From CALXOD01 sp964402715 (GTDB lineage: Bacteria; Verrucomicrobiota; Lentisphaeria; Victivallales; Victivallaceae): DNA of 64,000 nucleotides. The notes below the pieces were generated by a model. That model searched no databases and was not told the origin of the DNA. It worked only from the letters and a program-made list of their open reading frames with translations. A program made the translations under genes and the position numbers. Positions within the stretch are counted from its first letter, which is position 1. Every line of letters starts with the position of its first letter. The stretch is from the NCBI GenBank assembly GCA_964402715.1, contig CAYODJ010000002.1:60403-124402 (forward strand). The letters are read 5' to 3'. Of this stretch, positions 8,910 to 16,770 are shown in pieces.

Positions 8910-10129
8910 GGAGCGTTCTGCTGACTGACGATCCCGTCGGTCCTCCGAGCACCGACGACGGCGCGGACTCCATGGTCTTCGTGGCGTGGCTGCTGATAGT
9001 GGTCGTGACGCTGGTCACTTTCGGACTGACCATGCTGTATTCGACGTCATACAACGTGGCCGGGGCGAAATATTTCCAGAATCAGCTGATGTGGGTCGTC
9101 CTGGGATCCGTCGGCGGGGCAGCGGCGTTCATGATAGGATACCGGCGGATCGCGGCGTGGAGCGGTGTCTGGGTCTCCGCCGTCGTCGTGCTGCTGCTGA
9201 TAGCCGACACATGCTTTCCGGCCATCAACGGCGCGCACCGCTGGATCAGGATTCACGTTCCGGGAATGGTGCTGAGCATCCAGCCCTCCGAGTTCGCCAA
9301 GCTGGCTCTGGCGTTGTTCGTGGCGAGGTACTGCACGGACAACCTGCGCACTTTCAGCGAGCTCCGCTGGAAGGCCGGCATACTGCCGCTGGCGTCGGTC
9401 CTGGCCCTGGTTCTGGGGTGCGTCCTTCTCGGCGGGGATCTGGGCACGACGAGCCTCATCGCGGGGATGGCGTTCGTCATGATGGCGGCCGGCGGACTGT
9501 ACATGCGCTATATTCTGGTTCCCATGGCGCTGGTGGCGGCGGCGGCGGTGTTCATTTATTTCTTCGATCCGATGAGGCTGGCGAGGATCACCTCGTTCCT
9601 CGAACCGGAGCTGTACGCGAAGACCAAGGGATACCAGCTTTACAACTCGCTGCTGGCGCTGGGATCGGGGAACTGGTTCGGCGTCGGGTTCATGGAGAGC
9701 CGCCTGAAGGCGAAATACCTTCCGGAGGCCCACACCGATTTCATCCTGGCGATCGTCGGCGAGGAGCTGGGACTCGTGGTCATGCTGCTGCTGATCGCCG
9801 TCTACGGATGCTTCACCTGGTACGGGATGAAGATCAGTCTGAACGCCAATTCCAGACTGGGCATGCTGCTGGGGTACGGCCTGACCATGGTGATCGCCTG
9901 TCAGGCTCTGATCAACATCGCGGTCGTCACCGGGTCGTTTCCGACCAAGGGGATGCCGGCTCCGTTCATCAGCTACGGCGGCAGCAACATGATGGTCTGT
10001 CTGACCGCCGTGGGGCTGCTGGTGTCGGTGGCGACGGACACGGCGAAACCGGGATACTGCGATTCCGTGCGCAAGTCGATCGGAAAGCTGCTTTCAAGGT
10101 GTCTGTTCTTTCTGCGGCGGCGCGAGTGA
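8906..10129 (+). CDS. ftsW: SEDS-family lipid II polymerase FtsW
   Basis: Septal peptidoglycan glycosyltransferase of the SEDS family, an inner-membrane protein with about ten transmembrane segments. Diagnostic blocks are YSTS near the N-terminus, NGAHRWI, QPSEFAKLAL, GGDLGTT, AHTDFILAIVGEELGL (carrying the catalytic-site Asp region) and the FtsW-type PFISYGGSN. About 407 residues. The start is GTG 8906 with GGGAGGAGAG five bases upstream, overlapping the previous stop. RodA remains possible, but the PTKGMPAPFISYGGSN block favours FtsW. Confidence 0.88.
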   Translation: MRSVLLTDDPVGPPSTDDGADSMVFVAWLLIVVVTLVTFGLTMLYSTSYNVAGAKYFQNQLMWVVLGSVGGAAAFMIGYRRIAAWSGVWVSAVVVLLLIADTCFPAINGAHRWIRIHVPGMVLSIQPSEFAKLALALFVARYCTDNLRTFSELRWKAGILPLASVLALVLGCVLLGGDLGTTSLIAGMAFVMMAAGGLYMRYILVPMALVAAAAVFIYFFDPMRLARITSFLEPELYAKTKGYQLYNSLLALGSGNWFGVGFMESRLKAKYLPEAHTDFILAIVGEELGLVVMLLLIAVYGCFTWYGMKISLNANSRLGMLLGYGLTMVIACQALINIAVVTGSFPTKGMPAPFISYGGSNMMVCLTAVGLLVSVATDTAKPGYCDSVRKSIGKLLSRCLFFLRRRE

Positions 10130-10145
10130 CGGCGGCTCCCGCCGT
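10129..10145. terminator. Intergenic hairpin between convergent ftsW and epimerase genes
   Basis: A perfect 7-bp stem (ACGGCGG, 3-base loop, CCGCCGT) begins at the last base of the ftsW stop codon and ends just before the convergent gene. It has no U tract, so termination activity is uncertain. Confidence 0.35.
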
Positions 10146-10146
10146 C

Positions 10147-11157
10147 CTATCTCCTCTCCGGGGCGGACGTTCTTCTGAAATTCTCGTAATACCACCGGAC
10201 GGCGGCCTCCAGTCCGGCGCCGACATCGAACTCCGGCGCGTATCCGAGCAGATTCCTGGCCTTGTCGATGCACGCGAGGCTGTGGGGGATGTCGCCGACG
10301 CGGCACGGGCCGTGGATCGGCTCGACGCCAGCGACCGCGGGGTCGATTTCGGACAGCTTTGTCCGGAGGAGGGCGAACAGTTCGTTGAGAGTGGTCTGTT
10401 CGCCGCAGGCGACGTTGTACACCTGGTTCACCGCCTCGGGGTTTCCGGTCTGCAGGGCCAGCCGGTTCGCCAGCAGCACGTTGTCGATGTAGGTGAAATC
10501 GCGGCTCTGACTGCCGTCGCCGTTGATCACGGGACTCTCGTGTCGGAGCAGGCTGGTGACGAATTTCGGAATCACCGCGGCGTAGGCGCCGCACGGATCC
10601 TGTCTGCGGCCGAAGACGTTGAAGTAGCGCAGCCCGATCGTCTCTATGCCGTAGAGACGGCTGAAGTTGTCGGCGTAGAGCTCGTCGACGTACTTGGTTA
10701 TGGCGTACGGTGAAAGCGGTCTGCCGATTTCCGACTCGACTTTCGGAAGCGTCCTGCTGGAGCCGTAGGTCGACGAGCTCGCGGCGTAGACGAATCTCTT
10801 CACTTTCGCCTCCTGCGCGGCGAACAGCATGTTGACGAAGCCGGAGATGTTCACCTCGGTCATGGTCACGGGATCCTTCACGGAGCGGGGAATGCTTCCC
10901 AGCGCGGCCTCGTGGAGGACGTAATCCACTCCGTCGACGGCCTCCCTGCATTTCGACATGTCGCGGATGTCGCCGACAATCAGCCGGAAATTCGGGTTCG
11001 CGAACGACGGAAGCAGATTCTCCATCTTTCCGGTCATGAAATTGTCCAGCGCAATCACCTCATTGTTCTGCGCCAGCAGCATTTCGACCAGGTTGGAGCC
11101 GATGAAGCCGGCTCCGCCGGTCACCAGAATCCGAGAGTTGTGAATCTCCTGTTTCAT
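10147..11157 (-). CDS. NAD-dependent sugar-nucleotide 4-epimerase, WbpP-like
   Basis: About 336 residues, an extended SDR enzyme. TGGAGFIG near residue 14 is the NAD-binding Gly motif; the YAITK block is the YxxxK catalytic pair, preceded by AASSSTYG. The blocks HEAALGSIPRSVKDP and RYFNVFGRRQDPCGAYAAVIPKF closely follow the WbpP/UDP-GlcNAc 4-epimerase subgroup, so UDP-GlcNAc to UDP-GalNAc interconversion for surface glycans is the likely reaction. Start ATG 11157 fits the N-terminus of the fold, though its ribosome site is weak. Single-gene unit. Confidence 0.85.
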   Translation of the reverse strand: MKQEIHNSRILVTGGAGFIGSNLVEMLLAQNNEVIALDNFMTGKMENLLPSFANPNFRLIVGDIRDMSKCREAVDGVDYVLHEAALGSIPRSVKDPVTMTEVNISGFVNMLFAAQEAKVKRFVYAASSSTYGSSRTLPKVESEIGRPLSPYAITKYVDELYADNFSRLYGIETIGLRYFNVFGRRQDPCGAYAAVIPKFVTSLLRHESPVINGDGSQSRDFTYIDNVLLANRLALQTGNPEAVNQVYNVACGEQTTLNELFALLRTKLSEIDPAVAGVEPIHGPCRVGDIPHSLACIDKARNLLGYAPEFDVGAGLEAAVRWYYENFRRTSAPERR

Positions 11158-11294
11158 CGCCGTCCCGCAGGTTTTTCGGCGGGGCGCATCGCCGACGCCG
11201 ACAGTTCCGCCCGGTTCTCCGCGGCGCGGAAGACCGGCCGCGCACGATCCGGGCCGTCCGCGGCTCCTCACGGCCCGCCGGACCCCGCAGGGGT

Positions 11295-11322
11295 ACCTTA
11301 GCACAATTCCAGGCCTTGTCAA
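11295..11322 (-). promoter_or_regulatory. Sigma-70-like promoter of the epimerase gene
   Basis: - strand: -35 TTGACA (11317-11322), 16-base spacer, -10 TAAGGT (11295-11300). This gives a leader of about 130 bases before ATG 11157. The rest of the 323-base gap 11158-11480 shows no gene. Confidence 0.5.
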
Positions 11323-11390
11323 GGCCGGGGAACCGTCCCGTCCCGGACGGGCGGACGGGGAAAACGCGGCGGAAAGAACGGTGCGCGGAC

Positions 11391-11418
11391 TGGCAATCTT
11401 CCGGCCGCGTGCTAAATT
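11391..11418 (+). promoter_or_regulatory. Sigma-70-like promoter of the M42 peptidase gene
   Basis: -35 TGGCAA (11391-11396), 16-base spacer, -10 TAAATT (11413-11418), 62 bases before ATG 11481. Confidence 0.45.
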
Positions 11419-11480
11419 GCCGCAAAGCATATGCGCACGGCGGCCGCCGCCGCGTCAACCGAACGGGAGAAGGAGGAAAG

Positions 11481-12551
11481 ATGAACAAGGGCAGTCTCCG
11501 TTTTTTCGAGGAGCTAATGCGCAGCAGCAGTCCGTCGGGCTACGAGACGGAGGCTGCGGCGGTTTTCCGCAAGGAGCTGAAGGGGTTCTGTTCGCAGGTG
11601 AGCACCGACGTGCTGGGGAACACCGTCGGGGTTTTGAACCCGGGGGCGTCGATGCGGGTGATGCTGGCCGGTCACTATGACGAAATCGGTTTCCAGATCG
11701 TCTACATCTCCGAGGACGGTCTGCTCTACTTCCGTCCGAACGGCGGAATCGACAAGCTCAATGTGCCGGCATCCGAGGTCGACGTGCTGACGGAGTCCGG
11801 CAAGGTTCCGGGGGTCATCGGCAAAAAACCGATACATCTGCTCAAGGCGGCGGATCGGGACGTGCCTCCGGATCTTTCGGATCTGTGGATCGACATCGGG
11901 GCGGGTTCGCGCGAGGAGGCGCAGAAGCTCGTCTCGGTCGGGGATCCGGTGGCGATGCGCGCGAACTTCCGGCTCATGGGAGGACACCGGGTGATGTCGA
12001 AAGGGCTGGACGACAAGGTCGGCGCCTTCGTGGTGGCGGAGACGCTGAGGGCCCTGTCGCGGCGCAAGCTGAAAGTCTCGGTGTACGGAGTCGGCACGGT
12101 GCAGGAGGAGCTGGGTCTGCGCGGGGCGGGCGCGAGCGCCTTCGGCGTGGATCCGCAGGTCGGATTCGCAATCGACGTCGGTTTCGCCACGGACATACCC
12201 GACATTCCCAAGAAGCTGCTCGGTGACATCCGTCTGGGAGCCGGCCCGGAGCTGAGCCGCAGCGCGGACAACAACCCGGTCCTCGGCGCCTTCATGCGTT
12301 CGGTGGCGAAACGGCACCGGATCGCCTGGCAGGAGACCGCCTCCCACCGCGCCTCCGGCGGCACCGACACCTGCGCCATACAGCTGGCGCGTTCGGGAGT
12401 GGCGACGGCCCTGGTGAGCATTCCCAACCGCTACATGCACTCGCCCGTGGAGATCTGCGACTTGAGGGACGTGGAGGGCGCGGTCCGGATTCTGACCGAG
12501 ACCGTCGCCGCCCTGCGCGGCGACGAGACGTTCATACCCGGAGTCGATTGA
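11481..12551 (+). CDS. M42 family metallopeptidase (aminopeptidase / endoglucanase-M-like)
   Basis: About 356 residues. M42 enzymes are cytosolic, dinuclear-metal aminopeptidases that form large tetrahedral assemblies (known for the family). Visible metal and catalytic blocks are AGHYDEIGF, the LDDKVGAF block with the bridging Asp, VQEELGLRGA with the general-base Glu pair, and the final SIPNRYMHSPVE that supplies the last His ligand. Start ATG 11481 sits behind AGGAGG. It is a single-gene unit, convergent with the histidine kinase gene. Confidence 0.9.
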   Translation: MNKGSLRFFEELMRSSSPSGYETEAAAVFRKELKGFCSQVSTDVLGNTVGVLNPGASMRVMLAGHYDEIGFQIVYISEDGLLYFRPNGGIDKLNVPASEVDVLTESGKVPGVIGKKPIHLLKAADRDVPPDLSDLWIDIGAGSREEAQKLVSVGDPVAMRANFRLMGGHRVMSKGLDDKVGAFVVAETLRALSRRKLKVSVYGVGTVQEELGLRGAGASAFGVDPQVGFAIDVGFATDIPDIPKKLLGDIRLGAGPELSRSADNNPVLGAFMRSVAKRHRIAWQETASHRASGGTDTCAIQLARSGVATALVSIPNRYMHSPVEICDLRDVEGAVRILTETVAALRGDETFIPGVD

Positions 12552-12587
12552 GCGGAGGGACGGGCGGAGCCGGCGCGGAGGGTGTGA

Positions 12588-13745
12588 TCACGAGGGCAGG
12601 ACGCGGAGCCGCCTGCCCGGCAGAGGGAAGCGTATGAAGACCGTCGTGCCGGAATCCGGCAGCGAGTTGACGCCGAATTCCGCGCCGTGCTCCCTGCAGA
12701 TCCGTTCGATGATCATCATTCCGAGACCGTTGCCGTCGGCTCTGCCGGTTTTGAACGGCTGAAAAAGTTTGGCCATCTGCTCGGCCGGGACGCCCTTGCC
12801 GCTGTCGGCGAACTCCATGACCAGCCATTCCCCGTCTTCGAGGCGCGCCGTGACGTGCAGCTCGCCTCCGGCCGGCATGGCCTGGAGCGCGTTTCTGATG
12901 ATGTTGAAGAAAGCCTGCTTGAGCTGCTTCGGATCGCCGTTGACGGCCGGCAGATGATCCGGCCAGTCGGAACTGGTGCCGATGGACTTCGCGTCGAGCT
13001 CCTGACGCATGAAGCTGAAGGTCTCCAGCGCCAGCTGCCGCAGATCCACCGGTTCGAAGTGCGGGTTGCCCGGGCGGACAGCCGAGAGAAAGCCGGTGAT
13101 GATGCCGTCAAGCCGCTCCACCTCGTGCTTGCAGTCGCGGATCATCTCGGTGATTTCCTCGGAGGAGAGCGAGGTCTGGGGCGATTCCCCGGATCTCTCC
13201 AGCAGCTGCAGATTCAGGTAGAGGCTGTTGAGTGGATTGCCGATTTCGTGGGCGACGCCGGCGGCGAGCATCGAGACCACCTGGGCGGTCTGATGCTCCA
13301 TGGTCTCCATGGTTCTGCGGCGGCTTTCAGTGACGTCGCGGAGGATCACGGTGGCCAGCGAGGCGTCCTTGGGGTTGGGCATGAGACAGAACTGAACAAA
13401 GCGGTGGACGGGGTAGGCGATTTCTATTTCCTGGCGCGCGCTGCGCGCCCATCCTGATCCGTCCCGCTGCAGGATCTGTCTCCAGTCCACGTCGTGAAAC
13501 AGCTGCGAGAGACGCAGCTTCTCCAGGTCGTCCGGCAGCTCCAGCAGCTCCTTCGCGGCCTGATTGAAATAACGGACGCGCAGCCGCTGGTCGACGACGA
13601 GGATTCCTTCCTCAAGCGCGTTGAAGATCGTCTCGAAGAATCCCCTCTCCCGCGCCAGACGGTGGATGTAGGTCTGTCTGCTGCCGGCGTCGACATCTTC
13701 GATGTGCTCGATGAAACGGTCGAGAAAATTTTTCTTCGCTGCCAT
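12588..13745 (-). CDS. Cytosolic PAS-domain histidine kinase (NtrB-like)
   Basis: About 385 residues, no membrane segment. A PAS domain occupies roughly residues 35-140, followed by HisKA with the phospho-acceptor His166 in GVAHEIGNPLNSL, then HATPase_c with the N box NIIRNALQAMP, FADSGKGVP and GNGLGMMI. The architecture resembles NtrB or AtoS-type kinases that pair with sigma-54 activators. No response regulator is adjacent. It lies 76 bases downstream of cstA on the same strand, so the two may share a transcript; a carbon or peptide sensing role is inference from that context. Confidence 0.85.
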   Translation of the reverse strand: MAAKKNFLDRFIEHIEDVDAGSRQTYIHRLARERGFFETIFNALEEGILVVDQRLRVRYFNQAAKELLELPDDLEKLRLSQLFHDVDWRQILQRDGSGWARSARQEIEIAYPVHRFVQFCLMPNPKDASLATVILRDVTESRRRTMETMEHQTAQVVSMLAAGVAHEIGNPLNSLYLNLQLLERSGESPQTSLSSEEITEMIRDCKHEVERLDGIITGFLSAVRPGNPHFEPVDLRQLALETFSFMRQELDAKSIGTSSDWPDHLPAVNGDPKQLKQAFFNIIRNALQAMPAGGELHVTARLEDGEWLVMEFADSGKGVPAEQMAKLFQPFKTGRADGNGLGMMIIERICREHGAEFGVNSLPDSGTTVFIRFPLPGRRLRVLPS

Positions 13746-13821
13746 CAGGTCTGCCTTTCCCGGATGATTCTTGGCGTCGCCGTCGCGGACCGCGCGGAGG
13801 CAGGCGCGCGGGTGGACGGCG

Positions 13822-15297
13822 CTATTCGTGTTCCGGCGCGGGGATCCCGTCCGTCCCGTCGGGGAGTTTGTCGGACGGCCTGTGGCGGAAAGTCCAGGAC
13901 GCGAGCGCCAGCGAGAGAACCGCCGCGATGACGTATGCCCTGTGGAGAGGCTGATTCAATCCCACCGGGCCGCCGTGCGCCGGCGAGATCCAGAGTATGT
14001 ACGACAGCACGACGAAAGTCATGAACGTGCCCGGCAGCAGCGTCACCCACGGCTTCCTGCCCAGAGTGCGCAGCCAGACCGAGCACGCCAGAAGAGTCGA
14101 CGCCGCCAGCACCTGGTTGCCCCATGCGAAGTAGTTCCACAGCTGACCGAAAGTCTTGGCGCTGATGTTGGACCACCAGAGCAGCAGCGACACCGCGAGG
14201 ATCAGCGGCAGACAGAGCAGGAGACGGTTCATGATTTTGTTCTGCGGCAGGGAAATCATTTCGGACAGGCTCAGCCGGAGGCTGCGCATCGCGGTGTCGC
14301 CGGACGTGATGGCCAGTATGACCACGCCGACGACCGTGAATCCGCCGACCCACTTTCCGAGGAAATGCGAGGTGATCTTCGAAAGCACCGAATTCGCGTC
14401 CATGGACATGTACTCGGGAAAGAGGTTGTATATCGCCAGCGCGGCTCCGGCCCAGATCATGGCGATGACTCCCTCGACGACCATCATGCCGTAAAACGCC
14501 TGGCGGGCGTTGCGTTCGGAGTTCATGGTTCTGGCGATGATCGGCGACTGGGTCGCGTGAAAGCCGGAGAGAATTCCGCAGGCGATGGTCACGAACAGCA
14601 CGGGGACGAGCGGCTGTTTCGACATGCCCTGCCGGAAGTTCGCGGTCTCGGTGAGAAGCTCGGGTTTGAGGAACGCGTCCTTGAGCAGCACGGCGAGAAT
14701 GGCCGCCGTGCTGAGAATCAGAACCGCCCCGAAGACGGGGTAGATGTTGCCGATTATCTTGTCCACCGGGAAGAGCGTGGCGCAGACGTAGTAGACGAAG
14801 ATGCAGCCGATCGCCAGCCACAGCACGGAGTGATCCGGCACCATGCCGTCTATCAGTTTCGCGGGGACGTTGATGAACACCGCTACCACCAGCAGCAGCA
14901 GAAGAATCATGAACACGGAGAAGAAGGCGTAGTAGTACTTTCCGAGATTCATGCGGATCAGCCTGGGAAGATTGGAGCCGCCGTTTCTCAGCGACATCAT
15001 GCCGGAGACGAAGTCGTGCACCGAACCGCCGATGATGTTGCCGACCGGAATGATGAGAAAGGCCACCACTCCGAACTTGATTCCGAGAATGACGCCGATG
15101 ACGGGTCCGATGCCGGCGATGTTGAGGAGCTGGATGAGCATGTTCTTCCAGTGGGGCAGGACGACGAAGTCGACCCCGTCGTATCTGGTGTGCGCCGGAG
15201 TCGGGCGATCATCCGGCGCGAGCAGTTTTTCGACAAAGCGGCCGTAGGTGAGATACCCGATGCCCAGCAGTGCAAGTCCGACAAGGAAGAGAAGCAT
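13822..15297 (-). CDS. cstA: CstA family carbon-starvation / pyruvate-peptide transporter
   Basis: About 491 residues with some 13-15 hydrophobic segments, shorter than E. coli CstA (about 700). Signatures include PHWKNMLIQLLNIAGIGP, GGSVHDFVSGMMSLRNGG, the CGILSGFHATQSPI block and SGDTAMRSLR. CstA-family proteins import pyruvate or peptides when carbon is scarce. I start it at ATG 15297, where the first membrane helix begins, instead of the longer arginine-rich frame, which would cross the promoter. A histidine kinase gene follows. Confidence 0.9.
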   Translation of the reverse strand: MLLFLVGLALLGIGYLTYGRFVEKLLAPDDRPTPAHTRYDGVDFVVLPHWKNMLIQLLNIAGIGPVIGVILGIKFGVVAFLIIPVGNIIGGSVHDFVSGMMSLRNGGSNLPRLIRMNLGKYYYAFFSVFMILLLLLVVAVFINVPAKLIDGMVPDHSVLWLAIGCIFVYYVCATLFPVDKIIGNIYPVFGAVLILSTAAILAVLLKDAFLKPELLTETANFRQGMSKQPLVPVLFVTIACGILSGFHATQSPIIARTMNSERNARQAFYGMMVVEGVIAMIWAGAALAIYNLFPEYMSMDANSVLSKITSHFLGKWVGGFTVVGVVILAITSGDTAMRSLRLSLSEMISLPQNKIMNRLLLCLPLILAVSLLLWWSNISAKTFGQLWNYFAWGNQVLAASTLLACSVWLRTLGRKPWVTLLPGTFMTFVVLSYILWISPAHGGPVGLNQPLHRAYVIAAVLSLALASWTFRHRPSDKLPDGTDGIPAPEHE

Positions 15298-15395
15298 GAT
15301 GACGTTCGCCTCATTTGTGTTTTTTTTGCGCCGCCGCGCGTCAGGCGGACGGCGGGGGACGGAATCCGCAGCCGACGAATCAGACGCTCTCCTCA

Positions 15396-15424
15396 ATTAT
15401 ACACTGTTTCGTTCGCGGTTGCAA
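15396..15424 (-). promoter_or_regulatory. Strong sigma-70-like promoter of cstA
   Basis: - strand: -35 TTGCAA (15419-15424), 17-base spacer, consensus -10 TATAAT (15396-15401), about 98 bases before the ATG. Spacer elements CGCG and AACAGTG recur in the promoter at 43590-43618. Confidence 0.7.
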
Positions 15425-15553
15425 GTGACGCCGCGGCCGTGTCCCGGCGAAAAGTGTCCCCGTACGCTTGTTTTCCCGCGCCCGGGTGCTATGTTCTGTC
15501 GTCGGCAATCGGCCGGACGATTTTTCAGCATGCGAGGAAGCGGTGCGACGGAA

Positions 15554-16159
15554 ATGAAGATAAATTACCGCAGGGGAACGGAATCGGGCGGAGTGTCCTG
15601 GGAGGAGGGGGCGGCGGCCCGCCGCTGGAACAGGGTCTGCGCGGCTCTGGTCGTCGTGTTCGTTCTCGCGGCGTCGGCTGGGGCGGGCTCGGGGACGGGC
15701 ATGGATTTCGGCAGTCCCGATCCCGCCGGATTCGCTCTCTGGTTTCTTTACTGCTGCGCCTGTCCGATGCTGTGGCTCCTGGAGCTGCTGCGCCGAGTGT
15801 CCGGCGTTCAGAACTCCGAGACGCTGCGCCTTCTCGCGGAGCATCAGGTTCTCGGGTGTCTTGTTCTGGATCTGCTTTCCGTGTCGCTGCTGTGGATTCT
15901 CCTGCGCTGGCGCGGCCTCCGCTGGCTCGGCGCGGACAGGATGCGCGTCGCCGCCAACTTCATGGGCATCCTGCTGGGCTGGGGCGTGCTGCAGCTGCTC
16001 TGCTGGGGGGTCGCCGCCGTGTGGATCGGCGGCGGTGATCCGCGTCCGCTCCGGATCCGGTGCGGTCAGGAGGAGCGCCGCTGCTCCGTTCCGGACCCCG
16101 CCGGGCCGCGAGGCGCGGATTCGCGGCGCGCCGGCGGCGGAGTCAGCGCGGGGGAATGA
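15554..16159 (+). CDS. Hypothetical membrane protein
   Basis: About 201 residues, no family recognised. Three likely membrane segments lie near residues 27-45, 60-82 and 100-118, with a fourth hydrophobic stretch near 135-155, and a charged tail rich in Arg and Gly. The start is uncertain: ATG 15554 lacks a good ribosome site, and ATG 15530 lies a few codons upstream with GAGGAAG between the two. It is bounded by the cstA promoter region and the tRNA-Asp pair. Confidence 0.5.
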   Translation: MKINYRRGTESGGVSWEEGAAARRWNRVCAALVVVFVLAASAGAGSGTGMDFGSPDPAGFALWFLYCCACPMLWLLELLRRVSGVQNSETLRLLAEHQVLGCLVLDLLSVSLLWILLRWRGLRWLGADRMRVAANFMGILLGWGVLQLLCWGVAAVWIGGGDPRPLRIRCGQEERRCSVPDPAGPRGADSRRAGGGVSAGE

Positions 16160-16224
16160 TCCGCGCGCGGATTCGCCCCCGTGCCCGGGACTCTAAAAAA
16201 ACGGCAAAAAAGAGCCTCGGGGAT

Positions 16225-16252
16225 TTGCAAATCTTAAAAACGTCGCTATTTT
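16225..16252 (+). promoter_or_regulatory. Possible promoter of the tRNA-Asp pair
   Basis: -35 TTGCAA (16225-16230), 16-base spacer, -10 TATTTT (16247-16252), in a short A/T-rich stretch 36 bases before the first tRNA. Confidence 0.4.
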
Positions 16253-16287
16253 GCGGAAACGGCGACGTGATGAATCGCTGACGGCGC

Positions 16288-16364
16288 GGGGGAGTAGCTC
16301 AATTGGTTAGAGTACCACCCTGTCACGGTGGATGTTGCGGGTTCGAGTCCCGTCTCTCTCGCCA
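16288..16364 (+). tRNA. tRNA-Asp (GTC), copy 1
   Basis: A 77-base cloverleaf with encoded CCA. The acceptor arm GGGGGAG pairs with CTCTCTC through two G-U pairs, the anticodon GTC is at 16322-16324, and the T arm is GCGGG-TTCGAGT-CCCGT. The discriminator base is G, as in tRNA-Asp. Confidence 0.95.
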
Positions 16365-16426
16365 TCTTTGCCGCCCGGATGGGCGGCGCGCGTTGTCGGC
16401 GTTGAATTTCCCTGCGTGAACGATCC

Positions 16427-16503
16427 GGGGGAGTAGCTCAACTGGTTAGAGTGCCACCCTGTCACGGTGGATGTTGCGGGTTCGAGTCCCGTCTCTCCCG
16501 CCA
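16427..16503 (+). tRNA. tRNA-Asp (GTC), copy 2
   Basis: Almost identical to the first copy, 62 bases downstream. The few differences include a D-arm/variable position (AGAGTG for AGAGTA) and the acceptor 3' strand CTCTCCC, which leaves only one G-U pair. CCA is encoded. Probably co-transcribed with copy 1. Confidence 0.95.
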
Positions 16504-16655
16504 TTTTTCCTGTCGGTCGTGCCCCGCCCGGAATGTTCCGTCCGCGTCGCGGACGGGAGGTGATCCGTGCGCCCGGCCGCCGTGTTCGTCCGGATCCGGC
16601 CCGCGCCGGACGCGTCCGGCGGCGGGGGGGAGTCATGTCGGTGGATCCGCGCAGG

Positions 16656-16684
16656 TTGTTTTTTTCGCGCACGGGGGATATAGT
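16656..16684 (+). promoter_or_regulatory. Sigma-70-like promoter of argD-argF
   Basis: -35 TTGTTT (16656-16661), 17-base spacer, -10 TATAGT (16679-16684), 87 bases before the argD start. Confidence 0.55.
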
Positions 16685-16770
16685 ACCTCTTCTGCGCGAC
16701 GGCGGACGTCCGATCCGCAGGACGGCGCCGGGCCTCCGGCGGTTCCGTGTAACAAAAGCGGGAGGAAACA

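Noticed and set aside
8986..10713. 575-codon + strand frame across ftsW and the epimerase
   Set aside because: It runs in the wrong frame through ftsW, which has clear family motifs, and then antisense through the epimerase; GC-rich DNA keeps off-frames open.
16288..16503. Tandem tRNA-Asp copies as a repeat-driven mobile element or CRISPR-like repeat
   Set aside because: Each copy folds as a complete tRNA with CCA, and the similarity stops at the tRNA ends, so this is ordinary tRNA gene duplication.
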